Positions 25,421-34,501 of a stretch of 64,000 nt of DNA are shown one piece after another. Under the pieces are notes generated by a model. It was not told the origin of the DNA. It did no database searches and saw only the letters and a program-made list of their open reading frames with translations. The number at the start of each line of letters is the position of its first letter. Within the stretch, counting starts at the first letter, position 1. This DNA is from Nocardioides plantarum (lineage in GTDB: Bacteria; Actinomycetota; Actinomycetes; Propionibacteriales; Nocardioidaceae). The translations under genes were made by a program, and so were the position numbers. Location of the stretch: the NCBI RefSeq assembly GCF_006346395.1, contig NZ_VDMS01000002.1:558001-622000 (forward strand), read 5' to 3'.

Positions 25421-26530
25421 ATGACGCGGTCAGCAGAGCCAGCATCACAACCAGAAGCCCCGGTGCATCCTGACTTCGAGGCCGCAGTAGCAGGAGGGTC
25501 ACTGACCTCCGAGGGCCCGGGATCGACCCACCGCTATCGAGACGTGCTTCTCGGCGGTATTGCGATCCTGCTCCTGGCCATGGCGATGTTGACCAGCTAC
25601 TCGAGCGCGTTCGGCAACCCCAAGCCCCACAACGTCCAGCTCGTTGTCACCGGCGACGCCACGGCGATCGCGGCCCTCGAGCAGCAGGACGCCCTCGAAG
25701 TCACGGTCGTGGGGTCTGCGGCGGAGGCGCGAGCCGCGGTGCTCGACCGTGAGGCGGACGGGGCGATCGTCCTGCCTGCTCCCGGCACCGACGATGGTGT
25801 CACCACCTACATCGCCAGCGGCGGTGGCCGTGCCCTCAGCCAGGCGATCGCTGGCATCGGCGGGTCACTTGCGGCACAGCTGAACGTCGCCAACAAGACC
25901 TCCGACCTGGCTCCCCTGCCCGCGAACGACCCTGTCGGGTCGATTGAGTTCTACGCGATCCTCTTCGCCGGACTGGGCGCGGCGCTCGGTGCGACGGTGT
26001 TCGGGCGGATCCTCGGCACGGTGGACACGGCGAAGAAGTTCGTCGAGCGCAGCGTCGTCCTCGTCCTGTACGCAGGAGTCCTCGCGGCCCTGATCACCCT
26101 GTGGATCGACGTCGCCCTCGACGCAGTGACCGTCGACCCATGGTCCGTGTTCGCCATCCTGTGGTTGACAGCGCTCGCCATCGGCGGCGCCGTGACCGGC
26201 GTCGCCGCACTCGGCGGGACGATCGCGGCCTTGGCCCTGACGATCGCTCTCGTGGTCCTCGGCAACACCTCCTCGGGCGGCCCCCTGGGCGTCCACGTGC
26301 TCAACGGCTTCTTCCAGACCCTCTACTACGTCTTCCCGCAGGGTGACGCTCTCGACCTCCTACGGTCGGTCCAGTACTTCGACGGCGCGGCCGTCTCCGC
26401 TCCGATCATCCGGCTGTGCATCTGGGCGGGGGCAGGCATCCTGCTCACCCTGACCGCGATGCTCCTGAGAGTCCGACGAGACGTGGCGGCTCGGACGGCA
26501 AGTGCCGCACACGTCGCCCCGAGGTCCTGA
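25421..26530 (+). CDS. Polytopic membrane protein resembling ABC-2 type permeases
   Basis: The 369-residue protein has one transmembrane helix at about residues 47-67, an extracytoplasmic loop of about 110 residues, then about five more helices from residue ~172 to ~355. This layout, with a large loop after the first helix, resembles the ABC-2/YhgE-type membrane proteins of drug or polymer exporters, but no ATPase gene is adjacent and the family is not certain. The ATG at 25421 follows GAAGGA. Control by the divergent TetR gene is inferred from the overlapping operator. Confidence 0.6.
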   Translation: MTRSAEPASQPEAPVHPDFEAAVAGGSLTSEGPGSTHRYRDVLLGGIAILLLAMAMLTSYSSAFGNPKPHNVQLVVTGDATAIAALEQQDALEVTVVGSAAEARAAVLDREADGAIVLPAPGTDDGVTTYIASGGGRALSQAIAGIGGSLAAQLNVANKTSDLAPLPANDPVGSIEFYAILFAGLGAALGATVFGRILGTVDTAKKFVERSVVLVLYAGVLAALITLWIDVALDAVTVDPWSVFAILWLTALAIGGAVTGVAALGGTIAALALTIALVVLGNTSSGGPLGVHVLNGFFQTLYYVFPQGDALDLLRSVQYFDGAAVSAPIIRLCIWAGAGILLTLTAMLLRVRRDVAARTASAAHVAPRS

Positions 26531-26593
26531 CACTTCTCGGATCCGCATGGCCGGACCTGCCTCCCACATTGCATACCCACCTAGGAGAACACC

Positions 26594-27271
26594 GTGAGCA
26601 CCATCGCCATCGTCGGAGCCGGACCCGGTCTCGGACTCGCCATCGCTCGTGTCTTCGGGCAGGAGGGATTCGCCGTGGCACTCATCTCCCGCACACAGAG
26701 CCGCCTCGACGAGCTCGCCCGAACCCTGCGTGACGAGGGCATCGAGGCGCGCGGCTTCGCCGGTGACGTGATGGACCGGGACAGCCTCGCCGCCGCCCTC
26801 ACCGCCGCCAAGGAGACCTTCGGGTCGATCGACGTGCTCGAGTTCTCGCCCGCGCCGCACGCGCCGGTGCCGGGGCTCGAGATGGTCGGCGCGCTGGACC
26901 TCACGGTCGAATCGATGGCCCCTCAGCTGGAGTTCTACTTGTACTCGGCCATCGCCGCGGTCCGAGAAGTGCTGCCCGAGATGCTGGAGCGCGAGTCGGG
27001 CACGCTGCTGTTCACGACGGGCGGAGGCTCGATCAGCCCGAACCCGATGATGGGCAACATCAACGCCGCATCGGCGGCTCTGCGCAACTGGGCCGTCAAC
27101 CTGAACGGCGCCCTGGCCGACTCGGGCGTGCACGCTGCGTACATCGCGATCAACCTGCTCATCGACTCCGGGCCCGAGAAGGCGGCCGCGGCGGCAATCG
27201 CGCCGCTCTACTGGACGGCGCACCGGGATCGCCAGACCGCTGAGTACATCTACGCTCTCGACGCCGACTGA
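26594..27271 (+). CDS. Short-chain dehydrogenase/reductase family protein
   Basis: The 225-residue protein has the classical Rossmann motif GAGPGLGLAIA at residues 8-18 and a DV dinucleotide-binding site near 58. The usual catalytic YxxxK is not evident; at the expected place the sequence reads NPMMGNINAASAAL, so this may be an atypical or inactive SDR. The GTG start at 26594 follows AGGAG. It lies 63 bp downstream of the permease gene and probably shares its transcript. A terminator-like hairpin follows. Confidence 0.75.
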   Translation: MSTIAIVGAGPGLGLAIARVFGQEGFAVALISRTQSRLDELARTLRDEGIEARGFAGDVMDRDSLAAALTAAKETFGSIDVLEFSPAPHAPVPGLEMVGALDLTVESMAPQLEFYLYSAIAAVREVLPEMLERESGTLLFTTGGGSISPNPMMGNINAASAALRNWAVNLNGALADSGVHAAYIAINLLIDSGPEKAAAAAIAPLYWTAHRDRQTAEYIYALDAD

Positions 27272-27336
27272 GACGAGGTCCCTGTCCAGGCTGTCGCTGA
27301 CCGGCCGCTGCGGCGCCTCCGAACGCTCACGCACAT

Positions 27337-27374
27337 GACGAAGGCCCTCGCTGTCTCCAGTGAGGGCCTTCGTC
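27337..27374 (+). terminator. Hairpin terminator after the SDR gene
   Basis: GACGAAGGCCCTC (27337-27349) pairs perfectly with GAGGGCCTTCGTC (27362-27374) across a 12-base loop. The rest of the gap 27272-27562 carries only the iron box described separately. Confidence 0.75.
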
Positions 27375-27521
27375 CGTAGCCGATGGGGTTGCCGACGATC
27401 CGGTTCGAGCAGACGCCCTCGACCGCGCATGCCGTGTGAGAACCACACGGGACCCACCAGGACGACCCCGGCCAGGTCAGCGTGGGCAGCCCCGTGATGG
27501 GAACGACCGACCGGGCGAGGC

Positions 27522-27540
27522 TAAGGTGAGCCTTACCTAA
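27522..27540. promoter_or_regulatory. DtxR/IdeR-type iron box upstream of desA
   Basis: TAAGGTGAGCCTTACCTAA matches the known DtxR/IdeR consensus TTAGGTTAGGCTAACCTAA at 15 of 19 positions and ends 22 bp before the desA start. It predicts repression of the siderophore operon by iron-loaded IdeR. Confidence 0.8.
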
Positions 27541-27562
27541 TCTCTCTCGGAAGGCTCGTCCG

Positions 27563-29020
27563 GTGGCATCCGCTCCCTCACCCCACCCGCTCTCGCACCT
27601 CTTCCACCCCCACCACGCTGCCACCTACGTCGCGACGATGCGGCGCGGGGTGGACCACCTGGCCGAGGCCCTGGCGCACACCGAGCGCCGACCCGCCACC
27701 GGCGTCGACCCGGCGCAGGCCGCCAAGCCGATCGCCGACGTCGACCTCGACCGACCCCTGGGCGACGTCGACGCCACCCTCGACGAGGTCAGCCGGCTCT
27801 ACCTCGACGACGCCGTCTGGTTCCACGAGCCGAGGTACGCCGCCCACCTCAACTGCCCGGTCGTGATCCCGGCGCTGCTGGCCGAGGTGTTCGTGAGCGG
27901 GGTCAACTCGAGCCTCGACACCTTCGACCAGAGCGTCGGCGGCACGTTCATCGAGCGTCACCTGATCGACTGGACCGCGGCCCGCATCGGGTTCGGGTCG
28001 AGCGCCGACGGCATCTTCACCAGCGGCGGCACCCAGTCCAACCTGCAGGCCCTGCTACTGGCCCGCGACCACGCGCTCGCGACCGGCGTACCCCTCGCCT
28101 CGCTGCGGGTCGTCGCATCCACCGACGGCCACTTCAGCGTGCAGAAGGCGGCCCGGCTGCTCGGGCTGGGAGACGCGGCCGTCGTGGCCGTGGGCGTGGA
28201 CGAGCAGCGCAGGATGGACGTGGCCGGGCTCGCCACCGCCCTGGCGCGGATCGACGCCGACGGGCACCATGCGATGGCCGTCGTCGCGACCGCCGGCACG
28301 ACCGACTTCGGCGCGATCGACCCCCTGCCCGAGATCGCCGGCCTGGCCCGCGCGCACGGCGCGTGGTTCCACGTCGATGCGGCGTACGGCGGCGGTCTGC
28401 TCGCCTCCACGACCCGTCGCGACTGGCTCGCCGGCGTCGAGCTCGCCGACTCCGTCACCGTCGACTACCACAAGACGTGGTTCCAGCCGGTCAGCTCGAG
28501 TGCGCTGCTGGTCGCCGACGGTGCCCACCTCGGCCACGTCACCTGGCACGCCGACTACCTCAACCCGAAGGACGCGGCGCACCCCAACCAGGTCGACAAG
28601 AGCCTGCAGACCACCCGTCGCTTCGACGCGCTCAAGCTCTGGATGACGCTGCGGATCATCGGTCCCGACGTGATCGGCGGCTACGTCGACGACGTGATCG
28701 ACCTGGCCGCCGAGGTCGGCCGGCACCTGGCCGCCCGCGACGACATCGAGGTCGCGGCCGCGCCCCAGCTGAGCACGATCGTCTTCCGCTACCGCCCGGC
28801 CGGGCTCTCGGTGGCGGCCTGCGACCGACTCTCCCCGCTCGTCCGGGCCGCGCTCTACGCCCGGGGGGCCGCGATGGTCGCCGCCACCAAGGTCGACGGC
28901 CACGCGTGGCTCAAGCTCACCCTGCTCAACCCGATGGCCACGGCCGCCGACATCCTCGGCATCGTCGACGAGATCGCCACGATCGGCGACGAGCTGCTGC
29001 TGGCCGAGGACGTGGCCTGA
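27563..29020 (+). CDS. desA: PLP-dependent lysine decarboxylase of siderophore synthesis (DesA-like)
   Basis: This group II PLP decarboxylase probably makes cadaverine from lysine, the first step to desferrioxamine. The 485-residue protein has TSGGTQSN at residues 153-160, HVDAAYGGG at 270-278 and the Schiff-base Lys304 in VDYHKTWFQP. Related enzymes act on 2,4-diaminobutyrate, but the following desB, desC and desD genes favour lysine. The GTG start at 27563 lies just after an iron box. The stop overlaps the desB start as TGATG. Confidence 0.88.
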   Translation: MASAPSPHPLSHLFHPHHAATYVATMRRGVDHLAEALAHTERRPATGVDPAQAAKPIADVDLDRPLGDVDATLDEVSRLYLDDAVWFHEPRYAAHLNCPVVIPALLAEVFVSGVNSSLDTFDQSVGGTFIERHLIDWTAARIGFGSSADGIFTSGGTQSNLQALLLARDHALATGVPLASLRVVASTDGHFSVQKAARLLGLGDAAVVAVGVDEQRRMDVAGLATALARIDADGHHAMAVVATAGTTDFGAIDPLPEIAGLARAHGAWFHVDAAYGGGLLASTTRRDWLAGVELADSVTVDYHKTWFQPVSSSALLVADGAHLGHVTWHADYLNPKDAAHPNQVDKSLQTTRRFDALKLWMTLRIIGPDVIGGYVDDVIDLAAEVGRHLAARDDIEVAAAPQLSTIVFRYRPAGLSVAACDRLSPLVRAALYARGAAMVAATKVDGHAWLKLTLLNPMATAADILGIVDEIATIGDELLLAEDVA

Positions 29021-30339
29021 TGACGCGCCTCCACGACGTGATCGGGATCGGCGTCGGGCCGTTCAACCTCGGCCTCGCCTGCCTCGCCGACCCGATCGAC
29101 GACCTCGACTGCGTCTTCCTCGAGGCCCGCGACGAGCTCGCCTGGCACCCCGGGATGATGCTCGACGACGCCACCCTGCAGGTGCCGTTCCTCGCCGACC
29201 TGGTGACCATGGCCGACCCCACCTCGCGCTGGTCGTTCCTCAACTACCTCAAGGAGACGGGCAACCTCTACCCGTTCTACATCCGGGAGTCCTTCTACCC
29301 CCTGCGCCGCGAGTACGACGACTACTGCCGCTGGGCGGCCGAGGGCGTCGGCTCGGTGCGGTTCGGGCAGCCGGTCACCTCGGTGGAGCACGACGGGGCG
29401 GCGTACGTCGTCACGAGCGCGACCGGTGAGGTGTTCCGGGGTCGACGGGTCGTGCTCGGGGTCGGGACGACCCCGCGGGTGCCGGAGGCGTTGTGTGACG
29501 TCGTGGACGCTGGCTTCGAGGCTCGCTCCGCTCGCACCTCAGCCACCGTGTGCCACTCGGCGGACTACCTCGGCCGCAAGGCGGAGCTGCAGGCCGGTGG
29601 GTCGATCACGGTGGTGGGCAGCGGCCAGAGCGCGGCGGAGGTCTATCACGACCTGCTGTCCGAGAGCACTGCTCACGACTACACGCTGACGTGGCTGACG
29701 CGCAGCCCGCGGTTCTTCCCGATGGAGTACACCAAGCTAACGCTCGAGATGACCTCGCCGGAGTACACCGCCTACTTCCAGGGCCTGCCCACCGGCGTAC
29801 GCGGTGATCTTCTTCGCGAGCAGCGCTCTCTCTACAAGGGCATCAGCGGCGACCTCGTCGACGCGATCTTCGACCTGCACTACCGGTTGCGGGTGACCGG
29901 CGACGGTCCGCGCACGACCCTGGTCACCAACACCGAGGTCGTCGGGGCGGCGTACGTCGGCGGTGGCGTGCACCTCGACCTGCACCACACCGAGACCGAC
30001 GAGGCGTTCGGCCTCACGACCGAGGGGCTCGTCCTGGCGACGGGCTACTCGTCGCAGGTGCCGACGTTCCTCGACGGGATCCGCGACCGACTGCGGCTCG
30101 ACGACACCGGCCGCTTCCTCGCGTCGTCGACGTACGCCGTCGACCACACCGGGCACGAGGTCTTCGTGCAGAACGCCGAGGAGCACACCCACGGCTTCGT
30201 CGCGCCCGACCTCGGCATGGGGGCGTTCCGCAACTCGGTGATCGTCGCCGCACTGACCGGCCGCGAGGTCTACCCCGTCGAGAAGCGGATCGCGGTCCAG
30301 AGCTTCGGCGTCCCCGACCACCTGAAGGGGGCCTCGTGA
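29020..30339 (+). CDS. desB: Cadaverine/lysine N-hydroxylase (DesB-like), with a repeat-derived segment
   Basis: This FAD- and NADPH-dependent monooxygenase probably hydroxylates the amine of cadaverine. The 439-residue protein has the FAD motif GIGVGPFNLG at 9-18, WHPGMMLDD near 42, the NADPH motif VVGSGQSAAE near 192 and the C-terminal LATGYSSQVPTFL segment. Residues ~164-177 (AGFEARSARTSATV) are encoded by a 40-bp piece of an intergenic repeat family, in frame, just before the conserved HSADYL. The frame is intact and the segment probably forms a surface loop; effect on activity is unknown. It is coupled to desA and desC by overlaps. Confidence 0.9.
   Translation: MTRLHDVIGIGVGPFNLGLACLADPIDDLDCVFLEARDELAWHPGMMLDDATLQVPFLADLVTMADPTSRWSFLNYLKETGNLYPFYIRESFYPLRREYDDYCRWAAEGVGSVRFGQPVTSVEHDGAAYVVTSATGEVFRGRRVVLGVGTTPRVPEALCDVVDAGFEARSARTSATVCHSADYLGRKAELQAGGSITVVGSGQSAAEVYHDLLSESTAHDYTLTWLTRSPRFFPMEYTKLTLEMTSPEYTAYFQGLPTGVRGDLLREQRSLYKGISGDLVDAIFDLHYRLRVTGDGPRTTLVTNTEVVGAAYVGGGVHLDLHHTETDEAFGLTTEGLVLATGYSSQVPTFLDGIRDRLRLDDTGRFLASSTYAVDHTGHEVFVQNAEEHTHGFVAPDLGMGAFRNSVIVAALTGREVYPVEKRIAVQSFGVPDHLKGAS
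29511..29550. repeat. Half of a GAGGTGCGA-family repeat inside desB
   Basis: This 40-bp stretch (starts TGGCTTCGAGGCTCGCTC, ends CAGCCACCGTG) matches the right half of the intergenic repeat at 7512-7551 at 37 of 40 positions. It is translated in frame within desB. Confidence 0.8.
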
Positions 30340-30884
30340 GCACCGTCGGACCGATCACCCTCGAGCCGCTCGACGTCGACGAGCGCGGCGTCCGGCTGCA
30401 CGCCTGGGTCACCCACCCCCGCTCGGCGTTCTGGATGATGCAGGACGCCACGCCCGCCGAGGTCGTCGCCGACTACCGGCTGGTCGCCGAGCACCCCCAC
30501 CACGACGCCTGGCTGGGTCGCGTCGACGGGGAGCCGGCGTTCCTCGCCGAGACCTACGACCCGGTCCTGGCCCCGGAGGTCGGTCTGGCCGGGCTGCCGG
30601 AGCTGAGGCCCGGCGACCTGGGCATGCACGTCCTGGTGGCGCCGCCCGACCCCGGCACCGACCCACGGCCGGGCTTCACCCGTGCGGTCTTCGCCGCCGT
30701 GATGGCGCACTGCTTCCGCGACCCGGCCGTGCGGCGGGTCGTCGTCGAGCCCGACGTACGCAACGAGCGGATCGCGACGCTCAACCGCGAGGCCGGCTTC
30801 GTCGTCGTGCGGGTCGTCGACCTGCCCGGCAAGCAGGCGGCCCTGTCGTTCTGCACCCGGGCCGACTGGGAGGCCGCTCGATGA
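30336..30884 (+). CDS. desC: Siderophore acyltransferase (DesC-like, GNAT fold)
   Basis: DesC acylates N-hydroxycadaverine with succinyl-, acetyl- or longer acyl-CoA to form the hydroxamate. The 182-residue protein is of the AlcB/IucB-type acetyltransferase family: LHAWVTHPRSAFWMMQD at residues 21-37, DLGMHVLVAPP near 94 and VEPDVRNERIATLNREAGF near 138. The GTG start overlaps the desB stop by four bases and the stop overlaps desD likewise, so the four genes are translated as a tightly coupled operon. Confidence 0.92.
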   Translation: MSTVGPITLEPLDVDERGVRLHAWVTHPRSAFWMMQDATPAEVVADYRLVAEHPHHDAWLGRVDGEPAFLAETYDPVLAPEVGLAGLPELRPGDLGMHVLVAPPDPGTDPRPGFTRAVFAAVMAHCFRDPAVRRVVVEPDVRNERIATLNREAGFVVVRVVDLPGKQAALSFCTRADWEAAR

Positions 30885-32659
30885 GCTTCCTCGACGCTCC
30901 CCACCTCGACCCGACGTCGCTCGCGGCGGTCCAGCGACACCTGGTCACCAAGGCGATCAGCGAGTTCGCCCACGAGCGCCTGCTCGCGCCCCGACCGGCC
31001 GACGCCCCGGGCTGGACCCTCGAGTCACCCGACGGCCGCGCGCGCTACGCGTTCGACGCCGAGCGGCTGCCCCTCGACCACTGGGCGATCGACGCCGACA
31101 CCCTGACCCGGACCGTCGACGGGGAGCCGGCCGAGCTCGACGTGCAGGCGTTCGTGATCGAGCTCGCGCCGTTGCTGGGGATCCCCGACCAGCTCCTGCC
31201 CGTCTACCTCGAGGAGCTGGCCGCGACCATCCAGTCGTCGGCGTGGAAGTGGGCCACCCCGCAGCCGACCGTGCACGACCTGGTCGGCGCCGGCTACCAG
31301 GAGATCGAGGCCGCGATGACCGAGGGGCACCCGGCCTTCGTCGCCAACAACGGTCGCGTCGGCTACGCCCTCGACGACTACCTCGCCTACGCCCCCGAGA
31401 CCCGCTCGCGCGTGCGCCTCGTCTGGCTCGCCGTACGCCGCTCGCTCAGCCGGCTCTCCCTCGGCGCCGGCCTCACCGAGGAGGACCTGTACGCCGGCGA
31501 GCTCGACGCCGCCGCGCGTGCCGGCTTCGACGACCGGCTGCGCGGGCTCGGGCTCGACCCGGGCGACTACCTGCTGATGCCGCTGCACCCCTGGCAGTGG
31601 ACCGCCAAGGTCGCGGTGACCTTCGCCCCCGACGTCGCCCGACGCGACCTGGTGCCGCTGGGCGAGGGTCCCGACGACTACCAGGCCCAGCAGTCCATCC
31701 GCACGTTCTTCAACGTGTCCTCGCCCCACCGCCACTACGTCAAGACCGCGCTGGCCATCCAGAACATGGGCTTCCTGCGCGGCCTGTCCCCCGCCTACAT
31801 GGGCCCGACGCCGGCGATCAACGACTACGTGCACGACGTCGTCGCCGACGACCCGACGCTGGCCGGCTGCGGGTTCACCGTGCTCCGCGAGCGCGCCGCC
31901 ATCGGCTACACCGGCGACGTGTTCCACGCCCTCGCCGCGAGTCACGGCGTCAGGTCGCCCCAGCAGAAGATGCTCGCCGCCCTGTGGCGTGAGAACCCCG
32001 TGCCCCGACTGGCCGACGGCGAGCAGCTCGCGACCATGGCGGCGCTGCTGCACCGCGACGCCGCCGGCCGGTCCCTGGTAGCCGCCCTGATCGAGGCATC
32101 CGGCCGCAGCCCCAGGTCGTGGCTGGCGTCCTACCTGCACGCCTACGTCCGGCCGATCGTGCACTGCCTGCTGGCCCACGACCTGGCCTTCATGCCGCAC
32201 GGCGAGAACCTCGTGCTCGTCCTGCGCGACCACGTGCCCGTGCGGGCGTTCATGAAGGACATCGGCGAGGAGGTGGCGGTGATGGGCGACCGGCCGCTGC
32301 CGCCCGACGTCGCACGGGTCCGGATCGAGGTCACCGACGCGGTCAAGGCCCTGGCGCTGCACACCGACGTCTTCGACGGGGTGCTGCGCCACCTGGCCGC
32401 GATCCTGCACGTCGACGGCGTCCTGCCCGTCGAGGAGTTCTGGGCCGAGGTGGCCGCGTGCCTCCGCCGCCACGCCGACGACCACCCCCACCTGGCCGCG
32501 GCCGGGGCGTCGTACGACCTGTTCCGTGAGGAGTTCGACCACTCCTGCCTCAACCGACTGCAGCTGCGCAACACGCTGCAGATGGTCGACCTCACCGACC
32601 AGGCCGAGTCGCTGATGTACGCCGGGGTGCTCACCAACCCGATCGCGGCCTACCGTTGA
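30881..32659 (+). CDS. desD: NIS siderophore synthetase (DesD/IucA-IucC family)
   Basis: This ATP-dependent synthetase condenses and cyclises hydroxysuccinyl-cadaverine units to desferrioxamine-type siderophores. The 592-residue protein shows the IucA/IucC domain (GHPAFVANNGRVGY near 148; HPWQW near 237; QQSIRTFFNVSSPHRHYVKT near 270) and the FhuF-like C-terminal domain (MPHGENLVLVLRD near 440, MKDIGEE near 460). Product length and ring form cannot be told from sequence. It is the fourth gene of the iron-boxed operon; the pentapeptide gene starts three bases after its stop. Confidence 0.95.
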   Translation: MSFLDAPHLDPTSLAAVQRHLVTKAISEFAHERLLAPRPADAPGWTLESPDGRARYAFDAERLPLDHWAIDADTLTRTVDGEPAELDVQAFVIELAPLLGIPDQLLPVYLEELAATIQSSAWKWATPQPTVHDLVGAGYQEIEAAMTEGHPAFVANNGRVGYALDDYLAYAPETRSRVRLVWLAVRRSLSRLSLGAGLTEEDLYAGELDAAARAGFDDRLRGLGLDPGDYLLMPLHPWQWTAKVAVTFAPDVARRDLVPLGEGPDDYQAQQSIRTFFNVSSPHRHYVKTALAIQNMGFLRGLSPAYMGPTPAINDYVHDVVADDPTLAGCGFTVLRERAAIGYTGDVFHALAASHGVRSPQQKMLAALWRENPVPRLADGEQLATMAALLHRDAAGRSLVAALIEASGRSPRSWLASYLHAYVRPIVHCLLAHDLAFMPHGENLVLVLRDHVPVRAFMKDIGEEVAVMGDRPLPPDVARVRIEVTDAVKALALHTDVFDGVLRHLAAILHVDGVLPVEEFWAEVAACLRRHADDHPHLAAAGASYDLFREEFDHSCLNRLQLRNTLQMVDLTDQAESLMYAGVLTNPIAAYR

Positions 32660-32662
32660 GAG

Positions 32663-33280
32663 GTGGCTGATCTCCCGATCTCTGGCTCCCCACCCACGTC
32701 GTACGTCGGCGAGGACTGGTACGGCGACGACCTCGGCGACGTGCGCCACGTCGGGGTCACCTTCGTCGACGTCGACCTCAGCGAGGTCACCACGCGCGGG
32801 GCGACGTTCGAGGCGTGCGAGTTCCGTGCCTGTCGCTTCAACGCCTCGTCCCACGTCCACTCGGCGTTCGTGGCGTGCACCTTCGACGGCGTCAACTTCT
32901 TCGACACCACCTTCGACGGCTGCAAGCTCACCGGCTCGGTGTTCCGACGCTGCACGACCCGTCCGCTGAAGGTGCTCGACGGCGTCTGGCACGGGGTCAC
33001 CGCCCGCGGCGCCGACCTCAGCCGCCTCGACCTCACCGGCCTCGACCTGCGCGAGGCCGACCTGTCCCTGGCCAAGCTCGGCGGGACGACGCTGCGCGGG
33101 GCCCGTCTCGACGGCGCCGTGCTCCGCGAGACCGACCTGACCGGCGCCGACCTGCGCGGCGCGAGCCTGCGCGGCGCCGACCTCACCGGGGCCGTGCTGA
33201 GTGGCACCCGGATCGACCTCGCCGGGGCCGTGGCGCTCGCCGAGCAGACCGGCGCGATCGTGGACGCCGCCGGCGACTGA
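32663..33280 (+). CDS. Pentapeptide repeat protein, MfpA/Qnr-like
   Basis: The 205-residue protein forms a predicted right-handed quadrilateral beta-helix. A(D/N)LxX-type pentapeptides run from about residue 30 ([13 protein letters not shown]) to residue ~185 ([18 protein letters not shown]), broken near 98-108 by [11 protein letters not shown]. Segment order and the end region ([18 protein letters not shown]) resemble, from memory, mycobacterial MfpA, a DNA gyrase-binding protein that gives low-level quinolone protection. That role is inferred. The GTG start at 32663 is three bases after desD, so it is probably co-transcribed with and iron-controlled like the siderophore genes, an unusual context. 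Confidence 0.8.
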   Translation: MADLPISGSPPTSYVGEDWYGDDLGDVRHVGVTFVDVDLSEVTTRGATFEACEFRACRFNASSHVHSAFVACTFDGVNFFDTTFDGCKLTGSVFRRCTTRPLKVLDGVWHGVTARGADLSRLDLTGLDLREADLSLAKLGGTTLRGARLDGAVLRETDLTGADLRGASLRGADLTGAVLSGTRIDLAGAVALAEQTGAIVDAAGD

Positions 33281-33300
33281 CGTCCAGGACCGGGCAGTCA

Positions 33301-33328
33301 GGAGAGGGGTCCACCTGGACCCCTCTCC
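33301..33328 (+). terminator. Hairpin after the siderophore operon
   Basis: GGAGAGGGGTCCA and TGGACCCCTCTCC form a 13-bp perfect stem with a tiny loop; no U-run follows. It separates the des operon from bioB. Confidence 0.65.
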
Positions 33329-33423
33329 CCAGTCGCCGCCACGAGCCCGCTGACCGCCCGGCGCGCGGGGACGACACGTGGACCCGTGGCGGCGCCGGAC
33401 GGCCAGATCGGCATACTGAGGTC

Positions 33424-34494
33424 ATGACCACGCCGACGTCCTTCGACCAGCTGGCCAGCGCGATCCTCGACGGCAAGCCGGCGACCGAGGACGATGCGCT
33501 GGCGGTCCTGCGGGCCCACGACGACGAGCTGCTCGACGTCGTCGCGGCGGCCGGCCGGTTGCGGCGCCACTTCTTCGGCAACACCGTCAAGGTCAACTAC
33601 CTGGTCAACCTCAAGTCCGGGCTGTGTGCCGAGAACTGCAACTACTGCTCGCAGTCGCTGGGCTCGACGGCCGACATCCTGAAGTACAAGTGGCTGCAGA
33701 CCGACGAGGCGCTCGAGGCGGCCGCCGCCGGGCTCAAGGGCGGCGCCACGCGGGTCTGCATGGTCTCCTCGGGTCGCGGTCCGACCAACAAGGACATCGA
33801 CCGGGTCACCGACATGGTCGGGGCGATCAAGGCCGAGCACCCCGCCGTCGAGGTCTGTGCCTGCCTCGGGCTGCTCAAGGACGGGCAGGCCGAGCGCCTG
33901 CGCGACGCCGGCGTCGACGCCTACAACCACAACATCAACACCGCCGAGTCCCACCACGACAACATCGTGCAGACCCACACCTACGCCGACCGCGTCGACA
34001 CCGTCGGCAAGGTCAAGCAGGCCGGGATGTCGCCGTGCAGCGGCCTCATCGCCGGACTCGGTGAGAGCGACGAGCAGCTCGTCGAGGCGCTGTTCGCGCT
34101 GCGCGAGCTCGAGTCGGACTCGATCCCGGTCAACTTCCTGATGCCGTTCGACGGCACGCCCTACGAGAACACCTGGGAGCTCGAGCCCCAGCGCTGCGTC
34201 AAGATCCTCGCGATGGCCCGGTTCGTGTGTCCCGACCGCGAGGTCCGCATCGCCGGTGGCCGCGAGATGCACCTGCGCACCCTGCAGGGCCTGGCGCTCC
34301 ACGTGGCCAACTCGCTGTTCCTGGGCGACTACCTCACCTCCGAGGGTCAGGCCGCCGAGGCCGACCTCGAGCTGATCCGCGACAACGGGTTCGTGGTGCT
34401 CGGCTCCGAGCCCGCCGCCCCCGACGTACCGCTCGAGCGCGACCCGGCCAAGCGCCGCCGCGGCGCCGGCACGACGGTCGCCCCCAACGCCTGA
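33424..34494 (+). CDS. bioB: Biotin synthase
   Basis: BioB is a radical SAM enzyme that inserts sulfur into dethiobiotin. The 356-residue protein has the [4Fe-4S] motif CAENCNYC (Cys68, Cys72, Cys75) and further [2Fe-2S] ligands in [12 protein letters not shown] and [20 protein letters not shown] and [11 protein letters not shown] are typical BioB segments. The ATG at 33424 is preceded by CATACT at 33412-33417, so the message may start at the start codon. It leads the cluster bioB-bioA-bioF-bioD; no BirA-like operator was recognised. Confidence 0.97.
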   Translation: MTTPTSFDQLASAILDGKPATEDDALAVLRAHDDELLDVVAAAGRLRRHFFGNTVKVNYLVNLKSGLCAENCNYCSQSLGSTADILKYKWLQTDEALEAAAAGLKGGATRVCMVSSGRGPTNKDIDRVTDMVGAIKAEHPAVEVCACLGLLKDGQAERLRDAGVDAYNHNINTAESHHDNIVQTHTYADRVDTVGKVKQAGMSPCSGLIAGLGESDEQLVEALFALRELESDSIPVNFLMPFDGTPYENTWELEPQRCVKILAMARFVCPDREVRIAGGREMHLRTLQGLALHVANSLFLGDYLTSEGQAAEADLELIRDNGFVVLGSEPAAPDVPLERDPAKRRRGAGTTVAPNA

Positions 34495-34501
34495 CCTGCC
34501 T

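Noticed and set aside
24734..27271. TetR-permease-SDR group as a complete ABC drug exporter
   Set aside because: No ATPase gene is present in or next to the group, so a full exporter cannot be claimed.
33329..33423. BirA/BioR-type operator upstream of bioB
   Set aside because: No convincing palindrome resembling known biotin operators was found.
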